Assembly (NCBI GenBank): GCA_038321965.1
Contig: JBBQFL010000009.1
Coordinates: 44,930 to 108,929 of the forward strand
Length of the DNA stretch: 64,000 bases
Source of the DNA: UKL13-2 sp038321965
GTDB taxonomy: Bacteria; Pseudomonadota; Gammaproteobacteria; Burkholderiales; Usitatibacteraceae
Direction: 5' to 3'
The first letter of the stretch is position 1, and every line of letters starts with the position of its first letter. The notes beneath the pieces were generated by a model that was not told where the DNA came from, did no database searches, and was given only the letters and a program-made list of their open reading frames with translations. Both the position numbers and the translations under genes were made by a program. This document shows, in pieces, positions 45,779 to 54,544 of the stretch.

Positions 45779-46437
45779 TGGCCGAAGCTCGCATGATGGA
45801 ATCCGCCAAGCGGCACGAATTTTTCCGCCGCTTGCAGGAGATCAACCCGCATCCGAAATCGGACCTTGAATATGCTTCGCCGTTTGAGTTGCTGGTGGCG
45901 GTGATACTGTCAGCGCAAGCAACCGACAAAAGCGTGAATATCGCCACAAAGAAATTGTTTGCCGTGGCTAACACGCCTGAGGCCATTTCCGCACTGGGCG
46001 AAGACGCGCTGGTCGATTACATCCGAACCATCGGCCTGTTTCGCAACAAGGCAAAAAACGTAATGGCCACGTGCCGGCTGCTGATCGCAAACCACGCCAG
46101 CCAAGTGCCGGACTCGCGCCTGGCACTCGAAGCCCTGCCCGGCGTGGGCAGGAAGACCGCGAACGTTGTATTGAATGTCGCGTTCGGCCAACCGACCATG
46201 GCGGTGGACACGCATATTTTTCGCATCAGCAATCGCATGGGCCTGGCGCCTGGCAAGAATGTGGTCGCGGTCGAGGAGAAGCTGATGAAGGTTGTGCCGA
46301 AAGAATTCATGGACCATGCACACCATTGGCTCATTTTGCATGGCCGCTATACCTGCATCGCGCGCAAACCAAGGTGTGGCGCTTGTCCGGTTTATGACAT
46401 TTGTGGGTTCAAGAAGCGCGCAGACTTTGTCGAATAG
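45778..46437 (+). CDS. nth: Endonuclease III
   Basis: A 219-aa DNA glycosylase/AP lyase for oxidised pyrimidines. The helix-hairpin-helix is LEALPGVGRKTANVVLN, the catalytic Asp lies in VDTHIFRISNR, and the C-terminal [4Fe-4S] loop is CIARKPRCGACPVYDIC. The ATG at 45778 overlaps the stop of the ferredoxin gene (TGATG). Starts at the next Met codons would also leave the core intact. Confidence 0.96.
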   Translation: MAEARMMESAKRHEFFRRLQEINPHPKSDLEYASPFELLVAVILSAQATDKSVNIATKKLFAVANTPEAISALGEDALVDYIRTIGLFRNKAKNVMATCRLLIANHASQVPDSRLALEALPGVGRKTANVVLNVAFGQPTMAVDTHIFRISNRMGLAPGKNVVAVEEKLMKVVPKEFMDHAHHWLILHGRYTCIARKPRCGACPVYDICGFKKRADFVE

Positions 46438-46448
46438 CAATGCACTAA

Positions 46449-46895
46449 ATGTTTAATCCCACCCGCGATCAGGCGCGCGACTTTCTCTTTGAGACGTGGC
46501 GAAAGTTTCGCGCGCAGGAAGTGCTGACGGCGATGGAAACGATGGCGGTGGAAGTCATCTCCCTGCATCCCGAATACCACGCGATGCTCGATGACCGGGA
46601 CCGATATCTGGAACAAACCCGTGATCGTGATTACCCGCCCGAATTCGGCGAAACCAATCCCTTCCTGCACCTCAATATGCACATGTCGATTCGCGAGCAA
46701 GTATCGATTGACCAGCCGGGTGGCGTGCGAGGCTTTCACACGGCGCTAACGAACAAGCTGGGTTCCCCGCTTGCCGCCGAACACGAGATGATGGATTGTT
46801 TGGGAGAGATGATCTGGCATGCACAACGGCATCGTACGGCGCCGGATGCGCAGATTTATCTGGGTTGCCTTGGCAAGAAGTTGCACAAACCGTAG
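46449..46895 (+). CDS. DUF1841 family protein
   Basis: A 148-aa soluble protein of the proteobacterial DUF1841 family: MFNPTRDQARDFLFETWRK, FGETNPFLHLNMHMSIREQ and HEMMDCLGEMIWHAQR. The His/Met-rich centre is typical of the family. The function is unknown. It is the last gene of the moaA-to-nth strand run. Confidence 0.9.
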   Translation: MFNPTRDQARDFLFETWRKFRAQEVLTAMETMAVEVISLHPEYHAMLDDRDRYLEQTRDRDYPPEFGETNPFLHLNMHMSIREQVSIDQPGGVRGFHTALTNKLGSPLAAEHEMMDCLGEMIWHAQRHRTAPDAQIYLGCLGKKLHKP

Positions 46896-46927
46896 ACAGC
46901 GGCTCGCAAACGTTGGCACGCCCGTCA

Positions 46928-46964
46928 GTCATTTCGAACCCAGCTTTATCGGGTGAGAAATGAC
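46928..46964. terminator. Hairpin between convergent DUF1841 and hsdR genes
   Basis: GTCATTTC pairs with GAAATGAC, with an inner CCC/GGG pairing and a short loop. There is no T run on either side, so a bidirectional terminator is plausible but unproven. The 163-base gap also holds repeat copy 6. Confidence 0.4.
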
Positions 46965-46979
46965 ATGTGAATATTTTGC

Positions 46980-47047
46980 CGAAACTCCAGAATTGGCGCG
47001 CCTTTTGGAGCACAAATGTCTGAAAACCCGCGCCAGTGCTAGTGCTA
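46980..47047. repeat. Dispersed hairpin repeat, copy 6 (left border of defence operon)
   Basis: The left end GAAACTCCAGAATTGGCGCG and the right end CCCGCGCCAGTGCTAGTG pair around GCGCG/CGCGC. CTAGTG is doubled at the end. It lies 12 bases beyond the hsdR stop. Confidence 0.7.
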
Positions 47048-47058
47048 GTGTTTCACTT

Positions 47059-50000
47059 TCAGGTCGGTACAGCGTACACGCCCGCATTCCGCTCCGGATA
47101 ACTCTCATAAACATGCTCAAACACCGCCGAGCACTTCTGCTGATAAATCTCCGGCGTGTATGAGCGCGGAAGACCACTGTCTAGCGCGTCCTCGATGGTC
47201 AACTTGAGTTGCGAACGCGCCGCAGACTTCGCCCGCCAATTGAGCACGAGCAATTGCTTCAGCCGCTGCAACAAGTCGCGGGCCACCTTCTTCACCTCGG
47301 CGCGCTCTTCCGTGGTCAATTCCGGAGACGGTCGCGTGAGGATGTCGAAGACCACCAGCTCTTCCTCGCTCATGTTTTCGCGAACGTGCCGCTCCTCTTC
47401 CTCGCCTAGGTTGCGGGTCAACTTCAGGAGCTCCTCGAACAATTCCTCGATGTTTCTGCTGCCCGCGTTGTAGCTCTCGATCAGCGCTTCAAACTTCTCG
47501 CTAAAGTCGGCGCGCGTGCGATTGAGCCGGATGAGTTTTTCCAGTTGCGCGCGTATTGCCGCCTTCAGCACTTCCAGATCGGTGTTCTTGTGCTTCGATT
47601 CGCGGAAACGTCTGGCGAGGACTTCGAAATCGATCTTTGACAAGTCCAGCGGTGGCGGGCCATTTGCCCGGACTTTTATGCCGGTGATGGATTCATCGAG
47701 CAGCGCGTTAATGTCGCCCATCACTTTTGAAATGTCGGCTGGATTGGGATTCAGCTTGGCACGCATGGCGTCCGCAAGCGTGGCCAGACACGCAACCCGC
47801 CCCACGAATTCGAGCGCGGACGGGTCCGGCTTCACGGCCCGGTAGAGTGTTGCCACCAGCCGCTCGTGCGCGAAGAACTCCCGGCGTAGAGTGTCGGGCG
47901 AGATCAGCGCATTCATGGCGTCTTCGATGCGCTGCAAACGCTCCAGACTGCCCGCAACAAGTTGCTCGATTTCCACGAGCGCCACCTGCTGCCTTGCGCA
48001 GAACGCGGTCGCGTCCGCCAACGCATTGCGCAAATCCTCAACCAATTTCTGCTTGTCCTTGACGGGGCTCTGTCCGCCTTTGCCCGCGCCGTAGATCGCC
48101 AGCGCCTTCTCCAGCGAAGCGAATACATTTGCATAGTCCACAATCACGCCGCTGTGCTTGCCGGGGAAGACGCGATTCGCGCGCGCGATGGTCTGCATCA
48201 GCGTGTGATTGCGCATCGGTTTATCGAGATACACGGTAGAGCAACTCGGTGCGTCGAAACCCGTGAGCCACATCGCGCAAACGAACACCAGCCGCAACGG
48301 GTCTTGTGTGTCTTTGAACCTCTCGTCGAGCCCGGGCTGGGAATCATTCATCCGCTTGCGGTGCGGCTCGATGTCGAGGCCAAGGCTCTTCATCTGCGGA
48401 ATCTCGTTCTGGCCGGGCGAGACAATCAGCGCCATGTCCGTGGTCTTGATCACTCCCAGGCGCTGTCGAAGTTCAGCCTCAAGTTCTCGGTACTTGCTCA
48501 ACGCGCGCTGCTCCGTCGAGAGATAGAGCAATTCCCCCAGCTCCTTCCGCACCTGCTCACGCTCCACAGCCCAGTGCGCCTTCACCTTGTCGTGCATCTT
48601 CAGCGCCGTGGCTTTATCGATCGACACCACCATGGCCTTGCCCATGAAGCCGCGGCCGAGGAAATGCCGCACGATGTCCTGCGCCACCGTTTCCAGCCGG
48701 TCGTCGCGCGTGAGGATGTGATATTGACGGCTCAACTCGCGTTCGAGTTTCTCCTCCTGTTTGTCATCAAGTTCCGCCGCCTCGATCACATCGTAAATAT
48801 CGTCGTTCAGGTCCGGATTTATAAGTTGCAGTTCAGGCGTGCGGTTCTCATAAAACAGCGGCACCGTCGCGCCATCCTCCACCGATTGCTGAAAATCGTA
48901 GATGGACACGTAGTCGCCGAACACATCCTTGGTGCGCTCTTCACCGGCGATCAATGGCGTGCCGGTGAAGGCAAGGAACAGCGCCCTGGGCAAAGCCGCG
49001 CGCATGTTCAGCGCCAGCGTGTCGTACTGGCTGCGGTGCGCTTCGTCGGTGAGCACGATCACGTCTGGCCGTTCGCACAGCACCTCCGGCGTCTGAAATT
49101 TGTGGATGAGCGTAAAGACGTAGCGATGATTGCCGCGCAACAACTCGCGCAAATGCGCACCGCTGGTGGCATGGCACTCGTCACCCTCGGCCTCGCTCAC
49201 TGCGCCAGTGGCTTTGAAGGTTGTGGCGATCTGCTGATCCAATTCCACACGGTCAGTGATAACCGCAAAGGTCCAGTTACCCGCGATTTTGCGCAGCACC
49301 TTCTGCGCGAAGAACACCATCGCAAAACTCTTGCCGCTGCCCTGCGTCTGCCAGAACACACCGCCACGGCCGTGTCCCAGCTTGCGCGCTTCCAGCATCG
49401 AGGCAATGGCATTGTTTACGCCGAGATACTGGTGGTTCTGCCCGATGATTTTGACCAGCCCCGCCTTGTGCTTGGAGAACAGCGTGAAGTTCTCCACCAG
49501 ATCAAGCAGCCGCGTGCGGTCGCAGGTGCCGCGCAGCATCACTTCCAATGAAACGCGGCGCGGCTCGTCTTCGCGTGCTATGCGTTTCCACTCAAAGAAG
49601 CGTTCCCAATCGGCGGTGAGTGAGCCAACACGGCTGTCGGTGCCGTTCGAGGCAATGAGCAGCGCGTTGAACCAGAACAGCGCCGGGATTTGCGCCTTGT
49701 AGTGCGTCAGGTTCTCATCGAACGCCGCGCGCGCCGGCACACCGGGCTTCTTGAGTTCGATCACCACCAGCGGCAGGCCATTGACGAAGCCCACCAGGTC
49801 CGGCCGACAGGTGTAGAGCGCGCCTGTGACGCTCAACTGGCTGACCAGCAGGAAGTCATTATTCGCAGGCATCTCCCAATCCACCACGCGCAGTCGCTCC
49901 GCCTTCTGCCCCCCAGTTCGACTCCCTCTCCCCCCGGGAGAGGGTTGGGGTGAGGGTTGGGGTGAGGGTTCGCGGTCCGGCACCGAGACCTTGATGCCCT

Positions 50001-50298
50001 CCTTCAGCAGCCCGTACACCTCGCGGTTCGCGGCTTCCAGGCTCATCGCCGAGCGGTCGCGGGTCAGTTCATCGATGGCTGCTGCAATAGCGTCGGGAGG
50101 CAGTGCGGGGTTCAACCGTTCCAGAGCCGCTCGCAGACGAGGCACCAGCACCACATCGCTCTTCGTCTCGCGCGATAGCGTGCCGCTCACGCCGAAGGTC
50201 TCTTCCATCGCCGACACCGTGGTCCAGCCAAGCTCCGCGAACAACCCGATGGCGGGCTGCTCGACGAGTTGGTCTTCGGTGTAGGCGTGGTTGCTCAT
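47059..50298 (-). CDS. hsdR: Type I restriction enzyme R subunit HsdR
   Basis: A 1079-aa motor and nuclease subunit of the type I restriction complex. The N-terminal nuclease has RPDLVGFVNGLPLVVIELKK (ExK near 180). The SF2 helicase has Walker A FWQTQGSGKS (about 316) and the DEAH-type motif VVLTDEAHRSQYD as VLTDEAHR (about 413), later FVCAMWLTGFDAP. The C-terminal domain is helical. Residues of about 109-126 (PSPQPSPQPSPGGRGS) are translated from an inserted GC-rich palindrome. It overlaps the DUF1016 gene by 4 bases and is last in the defence operon. Confidence 0.95.
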   Translation of the reverse strand: MSNHAYTEDQLVEQPAIGLFAELGWTTVSAMEETFGVSGTLSRETKSDVVLVPRLRAALERLNPALPPDAIAAAIDELTRDRSAMSLEAANREVYGLLKEGIKVSVPDREPSPQPSPQPSPGGRGSRTGGQKAERLRVVDWEMPANNDFLLVSQLSVTGALYTCRPDLVGFVNGLPLVVIELKKPGVPARAAFDENLTHYKAQIPALFWFNALLIASNGTDSRVGSLTADWERFFEWKRIAREDEPRRVSLEVMLRGTCDRTRLLDLVENFTLFSKHKAGLVKIIGQNHQYLGVNNAIASMLEARKLGHGRGGVFWQTQGSGKSFAMVFFAQKVLRKIAGNWTFAVITDRVELDQQIATTFKATGAVSEAEGDECHATSGAHLRELLRGNHRYVFTLIHKFQTPEVLCERPDVIVLTDEAHRSQYDTLALNMRAALPRALFLAFTGTPLIAGEERTKDVFGDYVSIYDFQQSVEDGATVPLFYENRTPELQLINPDLNDDIYDVIEAAELDDKQEEKLERELSRQYHILTRDDRLETVAQDIVRHFLGRGFMGKAMVVSIDKATALKMHDKVKAHWAVEREQVRKELGELLYLSTEQRALSKYRELEAELRQRLGVIKTTDMALIVSPGQNEIPQMKSLGLDIEPHRKRMNDSQPGLDERFKDTQDPLRLVFVCAMWLTGFDAPSCSTVYLDKPMRNHTLMQTIARANRVFPGKHSGVIVDYANVFASLEKALAIYGAGKGGQSPVKDKQKLVEDLRNALADATAFCARQQVALVEIEQLVAGSLERLQRIEDAMNALISPDTLRREFFAHERLVATLYRAVKPDPSALEFVGRVACLATLADAMRAKLNPNPADISKVMGDINALLDESITGIKVRANGPPPLDLSKIDFEVLARRFRESKHKNTDLEVLKAAIRAQLEKLIRLNRTRADFSEKFEALIESYNAGSRNIEELFEELLKLTRNLGEEEERHVRENMSEEELVVFDILTRPSPELTTEERAEVKKVARDLLQRLKQLLVLNWRAKSAARSQLKLTIEDALDSGLPRSYTPEIYQQKCSAVFEHVYESYPERNAGVYAVPT
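49921..49971. repeat. CTCTCCC/GGGAGAG palindrome in hsdR
   Basis: CCCTCTCCC, loop CCCC, GGGAGAGGG, followed by two direct copies of GGTTGGGGTGAG. It is in frame in hsdR and adds about 15-17 Pro/Ser/Gln/Gly residues without breaking the gene. Confidence 0.8.
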
Positions 50299-51497
50299 GG
50301 CGATTTGGAAATCAGCCCTTTCTCAATTTCCGCGATAGACGGGATGGCACCCTTGAGCGACTTGGGCAACGAATCCACCAGCTTGGTCACATAGCCCGAC
50401 ACACCGATCGGCTTGGTCATGTCACGCAGCGCATATTCAGCAATCACCCGGTTCTTGCTACGGCAAAGAATCAGCCCGATGGAGGGCTGATCGCCCGGCT
50501 GCCGAAATTGATCATCCACAGCCGACAGGTAGAAATTCATTTTGCCCGCCGCCTCCGGGGTGAATTCGCGCGCCTTGAGATCGATCACCACAAAGCAGCG
50601 CAGCTTCAGATGATAGAACAGCAGGTCGAGATAGAAATCCTGGTCGCCCACCTCCAGATGCACCTGCCGCCCGACGAGCGCGAACCCAGCACCAAGTTCG
50701 AGCAGGAACTTTTCGACGTGCGCCACAAGCCCATCCTCAATGGCGCGCTCGTTGGCGTCGTCGCGCAGCGTGAGGAAGTCGAAGAGGTAAGGATCCTTGG
50801 TGATGCCTTGCGCGAGATCGGACTGGGTCGGGGGTAGCGTGGCTTTGAAGTTCGTCACCGCCTTGCCTTGCCGCTCGTGCAAGCCCGCCTCGATTTGGAG
50901 CGCCAACACGTCCCCGGACCAACCATGCTCCTTGGCTTTTGCGGCATACCAAAGCCGTTCTTCTGAAGTCGAAAGTCGGTCGAGCAGGATCGTGTGATGC
51001 CGCCACGGTAATTGTGCAACGGAGCATTGCACAATTGCCGGCACTCGTTGATCCGCTGGTGCAAACGGCGCTTGCACGATTGCTGCCGCCGGGCTTCGGG
51101 GCTTCATTAATTGTGCAACACGCCGTTGCACAATTGGAGGATGGACCTCGGCCATTTGTGCAGCAGCCTGCTGCACGATTACCGTCTCCGGCCACGCGTT
51201 GGCGAACGCGCGCATGTACTTCAGATTGCGAGGCGAGAACCCCTGCTGTCCAGGAAATTCTCGCTGCAGGTCCTGTGAAAGCCGGTCAATCACCTTGGCA
51301 CCCCATCCGGCCTTTTTCTGGCGCGCGAGAATCAGCCGGCCGATGTCCCAATAGAGCGCCAGCAATTCGCGGTTTGCCGCCAGCCCTGCCTTGATCCTGG
51401 CTGTTTGCACCCGCAGTTTGATCTCAGCCAGCAACGGGCCGTAATCCGCGGGCAATGCGGCGACGGATTTCGAGGACTTGGAAGTCGGTTTGGGCAT
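50295..51497 (-). CDS. DUF1016 (YhcG) PD-(D/E)xK nuclease-like protein
   Basis: A 400-aa protein of the YhcG/DUF1016 family, predicted nucleases often found in restriction and defence loci. The N-terminal domain has LLALYWDIGRLILARQKK and the FSPRNLKYMRAFANAWPE segment. The C-terminal nuclease has DFYLDLLFYHLKLRCFVVID followed by LK (D...xDLK). Between them, residues of about 105-163 hold four IVQ-initiated units, an expansion of a single IVQxxVAQLPW segment normal for the family. The ATG at 51497 follows a short hsdR-like fragment and the stop overlaps hsdR. Confidence 0.9.
   Translation of the reverse strand: MPKPTSKSSKSVAALPADYGPLLAEIKLRVQTARIKAGLAANRELLALYWDIGRLILARQKKAGWGAKVIDRLSQDLQREFPGQQGFSPRNLKYMRAFANAWPETVIVQQAAAQMAEVHPPIVQRRVAQLMKPRSPAAAIVQAPFAPADQRVPAIVQCSVAQLPWRHHTILLDRLSTSEERLWYAAKAKEHGWSGDVLALQIEAGLHERQGKAVTNFKATLPPTQSDLAQGITKDPYLFDFLTLRDDANERAIEDGLVAHVEKFLLELGAGFALVGRQVHLEVGDQDFYLDLLFYHLKLRCFVVIDLKAREFTPEAAGKMNFYLSAVDDQFRQPGDQPSIGLILCRSKNRVIAEYALRDMTKPIGVSGYVTKLVDSLPKSLKGAIPSIAEIEKGLISKSP
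51001..51180. repeat. Tandem IVQ..AQ coding repeats within DUF1016
   Basis: Four related units, each beginning with codons for Ile-Val-Gln and mostly continuing to Ala-Gln(-Leu), lie at about 51157-51180, 51110-51140, 51060-51085 and 51007-51037. Each copy of TTGTGCAAC/GTTGCACAA is itself palindromic, so the repeats also form hairpins. Confidence 0.7.
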
Positions 51498-51501
51498 GAG
51501 G

Positions 51502-51573
51502 TCAAACCTCTGTCGCGTACAGCCCGATAGCGGGGCGCTCGGCGAGTTGGACTTCGGTGTAGGCGTGGGGCAT
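51502..51573 (-). pseudogene. Remnant of an hsdR 5' end (23 codons)
   Basis: An ATG at 51573 opens a 23-codon frame (MPHAYTEVQLAERPAIGLYA...) closed by TGA at 51502-51504. It matches the first residues of the intact HsdR (MSNHAYTEDQLVEQPAIGLF). By hand count about 45 of 52 aligned bases agree. It begins 5 bases after the AIPR stop and ends just before the DUF1016 ATG. It looks like the truncated start of an earlier hsdR that DUF1016 plus a complete hsdR replaced or displaced. Confidence 0.85.
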
Positions 51574-51578
51574 GGTGG

Positions 51579-53324
51579 CTATGTCGTAGGCGGTATTGTG
51601 CTCTGGACCGATGCGCAAACCGGAGTCGATGCCGGGGTTACGTGAAGTGAACGGGTGATTGCCGTTTCAAGGAGAGCGGACTTGAGCGCTCCATCCACAT
51701 CATTCAAGAAATCCGGGTTCGTGGTGATTAGCGTCTCTAGGCGATTCAACCCGTTATCGAAGTGCGCATTCAGGACAGCAGGCGTGGTTTGCAGCGTAGC
51801 GATTTGCCCTTGAAGGGTAGCGGTTGGCTGGCCAAAGGAATCGCTAGCGCGCCACAAGAACGCAGCAATACGCGCGATGTGCAAAAGCGCGTTGTTAATC
51901 AGCTTTCGTCTTAATTCGGCGATTCCCGGCGCGCGACGAGCTGTCTTCCCCCAGGTGGTAGCGGCCTGGGAAAGCAGGAGACAAATTACGTGGGGTTCAA
52001 CGCTACTCCCGCTGAAAATATCTCCGTAGTTGTCAGTCCATACCTTGTATTTTCGCCGACGTGCGTCTCCTGGCTTCTTGAGTGCGATGGCAAGAAATGC
52101 CTGCCCAACATCTTCGTTGGACACAATCCGCTGGCCAGCAGCGACGGTGGTGGAAGCGTATTGGTTGACCTTATGCTCGTAAAGGATATTGTATGTTTCG
52201 AACCGGCGTTGCATATCCTGTTGCACGGCGTCGTTCGCTTTCAAGTCGCGTGTGCTGATGCGGTTTTGGTTATTCGTCGTCAGGACAATGCGCGACGCCA
52301 GCGTCGGGTCCGTCGTTTCGAAAATCTTCAGGAGCACTCGCGTATCTGGTCGCAACGTTCCATCGCGTGCCGCGTGTGCCAGCGCGGTAGCAGTTTGACA
52401 ACCGTTTACAATTTGGAGATTGGTGATTTTTACCATCGGGCTGTCAGGGTCCGTCACGGGGTCACAGCTATCGCAAACTATAGTCACGCCATTGTTTAGA
52501 AACCAAAATAGGTAACTTGACACCGGCTCGGTCGCGGTTTTTAGAATGTCTGCATTGACTGACCGTCCCTTCCCCAAGAAACGGCGGATGTTCGAGTCAA
52601 AGAGTGCGCCGCTAGGATCACCGATAACGAGATTTGCAATGTCACGAGCCGTCGCCGTACAGATGATTCCCTTCAGCCCTTGGGTCTGATAGCGAATCAG
52701 CGAAGGCGTATTTGCGTCGTAGCGGATAGGAACATCGGCATCAATTGACCGATTTCTTCTTTCGACGCGGTTGATTAGGCTGACTAGCTCGTCTGCGCCC
52801 AGAGTCTCAAAGGTGAATTCTGCGAACGTCCCATTGTCGTATTCCGCCAGAATGCCTCTGACTTCCTGCTGGTATTCAGCAGAGAGGGTTGAAGTCAATC
52901 CGTTGGTGGCGAAATAGCACCGAACACGAACGTTTGATGGCCCAATTCCGGACAGCACAGAACGAACCTCCAAGATCTTATCGCGGAACGGCTCGTTCGA
53001 GGTCGTTGCAATTTCAGTTCTTGGGCGATTGAGCATCCAGCCGAGCCCATTTCGCGCAAGGATTATTGCGTTCGAGGAGAAGCCCTCGGTGAACTTGGCT
53101 GAAATGATGAAAATCTCCGCTTCTTCGTCCTCTTCTTCGATCGAGATTAGGTCGATCTGCTTATCTTGGGTTCCATCAACCCAGTCTGCAGGGTCGAGGG
53201 AGTGGACACTTTGCCCTGTTACGAGGGAGTGGACGAAGCGCTCAAATGCCTGGTCTTGCGGGATTCCGATTGAGATCACCAAATTCGCGACGCGGTCGGC
53301 TACGAGTTGTTGGCGTAGGGTCAT
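51579..53324 (-). CDS. AIPR family protein (abortive-infection phage resistance)
   Basis: A 581-aa protein. The central AIPR signature includes FWFLNNGVTIVCDSCDPV, ITNLQIVNGCQTATALAHA, VLLKIFETTDPTLASRIVL and TTNNQNRISTRDLKANDAVQ. The N-terminal part (about 40-130) contains SIEEEDEEAEIFIISAKFTE, an acidic/IxxxK pattern resembling a nuclease-like fold. AIPR proteins are linked with phage resistance and type I systems; their biochemical action is unclear. The ATG overlaps the hsdS stop by 4 bases. By eye this gene and hsdS are less GC-rich than hsdM. Confidence 0.88.
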   Translation of the reverse strand: MTLRQQLVADRVANLVISIGIPQDQAFERFVHSLVTGQSVHSLDPADWVDGTQDKQIDLISIEEEDEEAEIFIISAKFTEGFSSNAIILARNGLGWMLNRPRTEIATTSNEPFRDKILEVRSVLSGIGPSNVRVRCYFATNGLTSTLSAEYQQEVRGILAEYDNGTFAEFTFETLGADELVSLINRVERRNRSIDADVPIRYDANTPSLIRYQTQGLKGIICTATARDIANLVIGDPSGALFDSNIRRFLGKGRSVNADILKTATEPVSSYLFWFLNNGVTIVCDSCDPVTDPDSPMVKITNLQIVNGCQTATALAHAARDGTLRPDTRVLLKIFETTDPTLASRIVLTTNNQNRISTRDLKANDAVQQDMQRRFETYNILYEHKVNQYASTTVAAGQRIVSNEDVGQAFLAIALKKPGDARRRKYKVWTDNYGDIFSGSSVEPHVICLLLSQAATTWGKTARRAPGIAELRRKLINNALLHIARIAAFLWRASDSFGQPTATLQGQIATLQTTPAVLNAHFDNGLNRLETLITTNPDFLNDVDGALKSALLETAITRSLHVTPASTPVCASVQSTIPPTT

Positions 53325-54544
53325 AATTCCTCCGAGTTGGATGTGAGTTGCCCCGATAGCAAACGCGGCAGCAACAGATCGCGCGTTCGGCGCAGGTTGC
53401 GAACACCTTTTGCAAGAGTCGCCTGCGCTATCCGCATTGGCTGAATCAGCGTTGCAAAGTGGTGCGCTGTCGCGCGGTCAGCAACAACGATTTCTTTTGC
53501 ATTTAGCGATATCCAGTGACGTTTGTATTCCTGAGTCTGGACCAGACTGTTCACCGCGTAAAAGGCAAAGATGGTAGGTAATTCTCGGCTTGCTGTGAAC
53601 GGAACGACATTGGGCCCAACAGAAAATGGCTCGACAAGAAGCTGCATTTTGCACGTGTGATCGCCGAAAATTGCTATCGGCGACGCGTGAGATGCGAGGT
53701 GATCGGGCTCGGTATCGTGGAATCCGAGCAACTCGTTCGTGGATTGGTCAAGGACCGGAGTCGGACCATCTGGTTGTACGTCAACTTCACGATAGACCGT
53801 GCCAGACGGACGTCTGGAAAGAATATCCTTCACAAGTTTCACCTTCCAGCCCTTGGGGATGTCGCCGAGAGGAGATGTGACACACGGGAATTTTTCATGA
53901 CCGGGGAAGCGGAAGTGGACGAACCACTCGCGGTAGAGGGAGCGGGCCATCGTCTCTAAAATCTGGATGCGCCGCTGATTGTTCTCGATGAGTTCGTCAT
54001 AGGCTGACAGGATGTCGGCGATCCGTCGTTGCACCGGGAGTGGGGGAACCGGAACTTCCAGCGCGTTGAGAATATCCTGATTCAAGTTGTTGATATTGGT
54101 TCCACCACCTTTAGCCGTAAGACTTTGGCGAATCAACGGAGTACGAAAGCAGTAGGCATAGAATTTCGGGTGGACTTTACTGGAAGAAAACCGGAGCCGA
54201 ATCGTAAATGCAGAATGCGTTACGTCCTCCGATGGCCGTTCGATGTAAAGGCTTCGGCCAATCAATTCGGGGTTTCCGTTAGATCGAACGAAAACGATGT
54301 CCCCATCTCGGAGAATATTTCGCTCGCTAACGATACCTTCCGGATTTATCTGCTCCAACTCCGTGTACTTCGGCTTTGTGTAATCCTGAAAATTGGATAC
54401 TCCGACGACTTTCACTCCCACGCCAAAACTGCTTTTGTTGTAGTTCACGCCGTTACGGAACTCGGCGAGTTCTCCGAGACGTTGTATGGGCCAACTCGCC
54501 CTCGCTGCTTTCCTCACGCGCCGAACATTTAGATCGCGCTTCAT
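53321..54544 (-). CDS. hsdS: Type I restriction specificity subunit HsdS
   Basis: A 407-aa DNA-recognition subunit with two target-recognition domains. The first has LAEFRNGVNYNKSSFGVGV and ends near LEVPVPPLPVQRRIADILSAYDELIENNQRRIQILETM, the conserved coiled coil. The second covers about 215-390 and ends QATLAKGVRNLRRTRDLLLPRLLSG. The recognition sequence cannot be read from the protein. It overlaps rhuM and AIPR genes by 4 bases each. Confidence 0.93.
   Translation of the reverse strand: MKRDLNVRRVRKAARASWPIQRLGELAEFRNGVNYNKSSFGVGVKVVGVSNFQDYTKPKYTELEQINPEGIVSERNILRDGDIVFVRSNGNPELIGRSLYIERPSEDVTHSAFTIRLRFSSSKVHPKFYAYCFRTPLIRQSLTAKGGGTNINNLNQDILNALEVPVPPLPVQRRIADILSAYDELIENNQRRIQILETMARSLYREWFVHFRFPGHEKFPCVTSPLGDIPKGWKVKLVKDILSRRPSGTVYREVDVQPDGPTPVLDQSTNELLGFHDTEPDHLASHASPIAIFGDHTCKMQLLVEPFSVGPNVVPFTASRELPTIFAFYAVNSLVQTQEYKRHWISLNAKEIVVADRATAHHFATLIQPMRIAQATLAKGVRNLRRTRDLLLPRLLSGQLTSNSEEL

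Noticed and set aside
47962..49551. Long open frame of 529 codons on + opposite hsdR
   Set aside because: It mirrors the codon pattern of hsdR on the other strand, has no recognisable domain, and hsdR motifs are intact.
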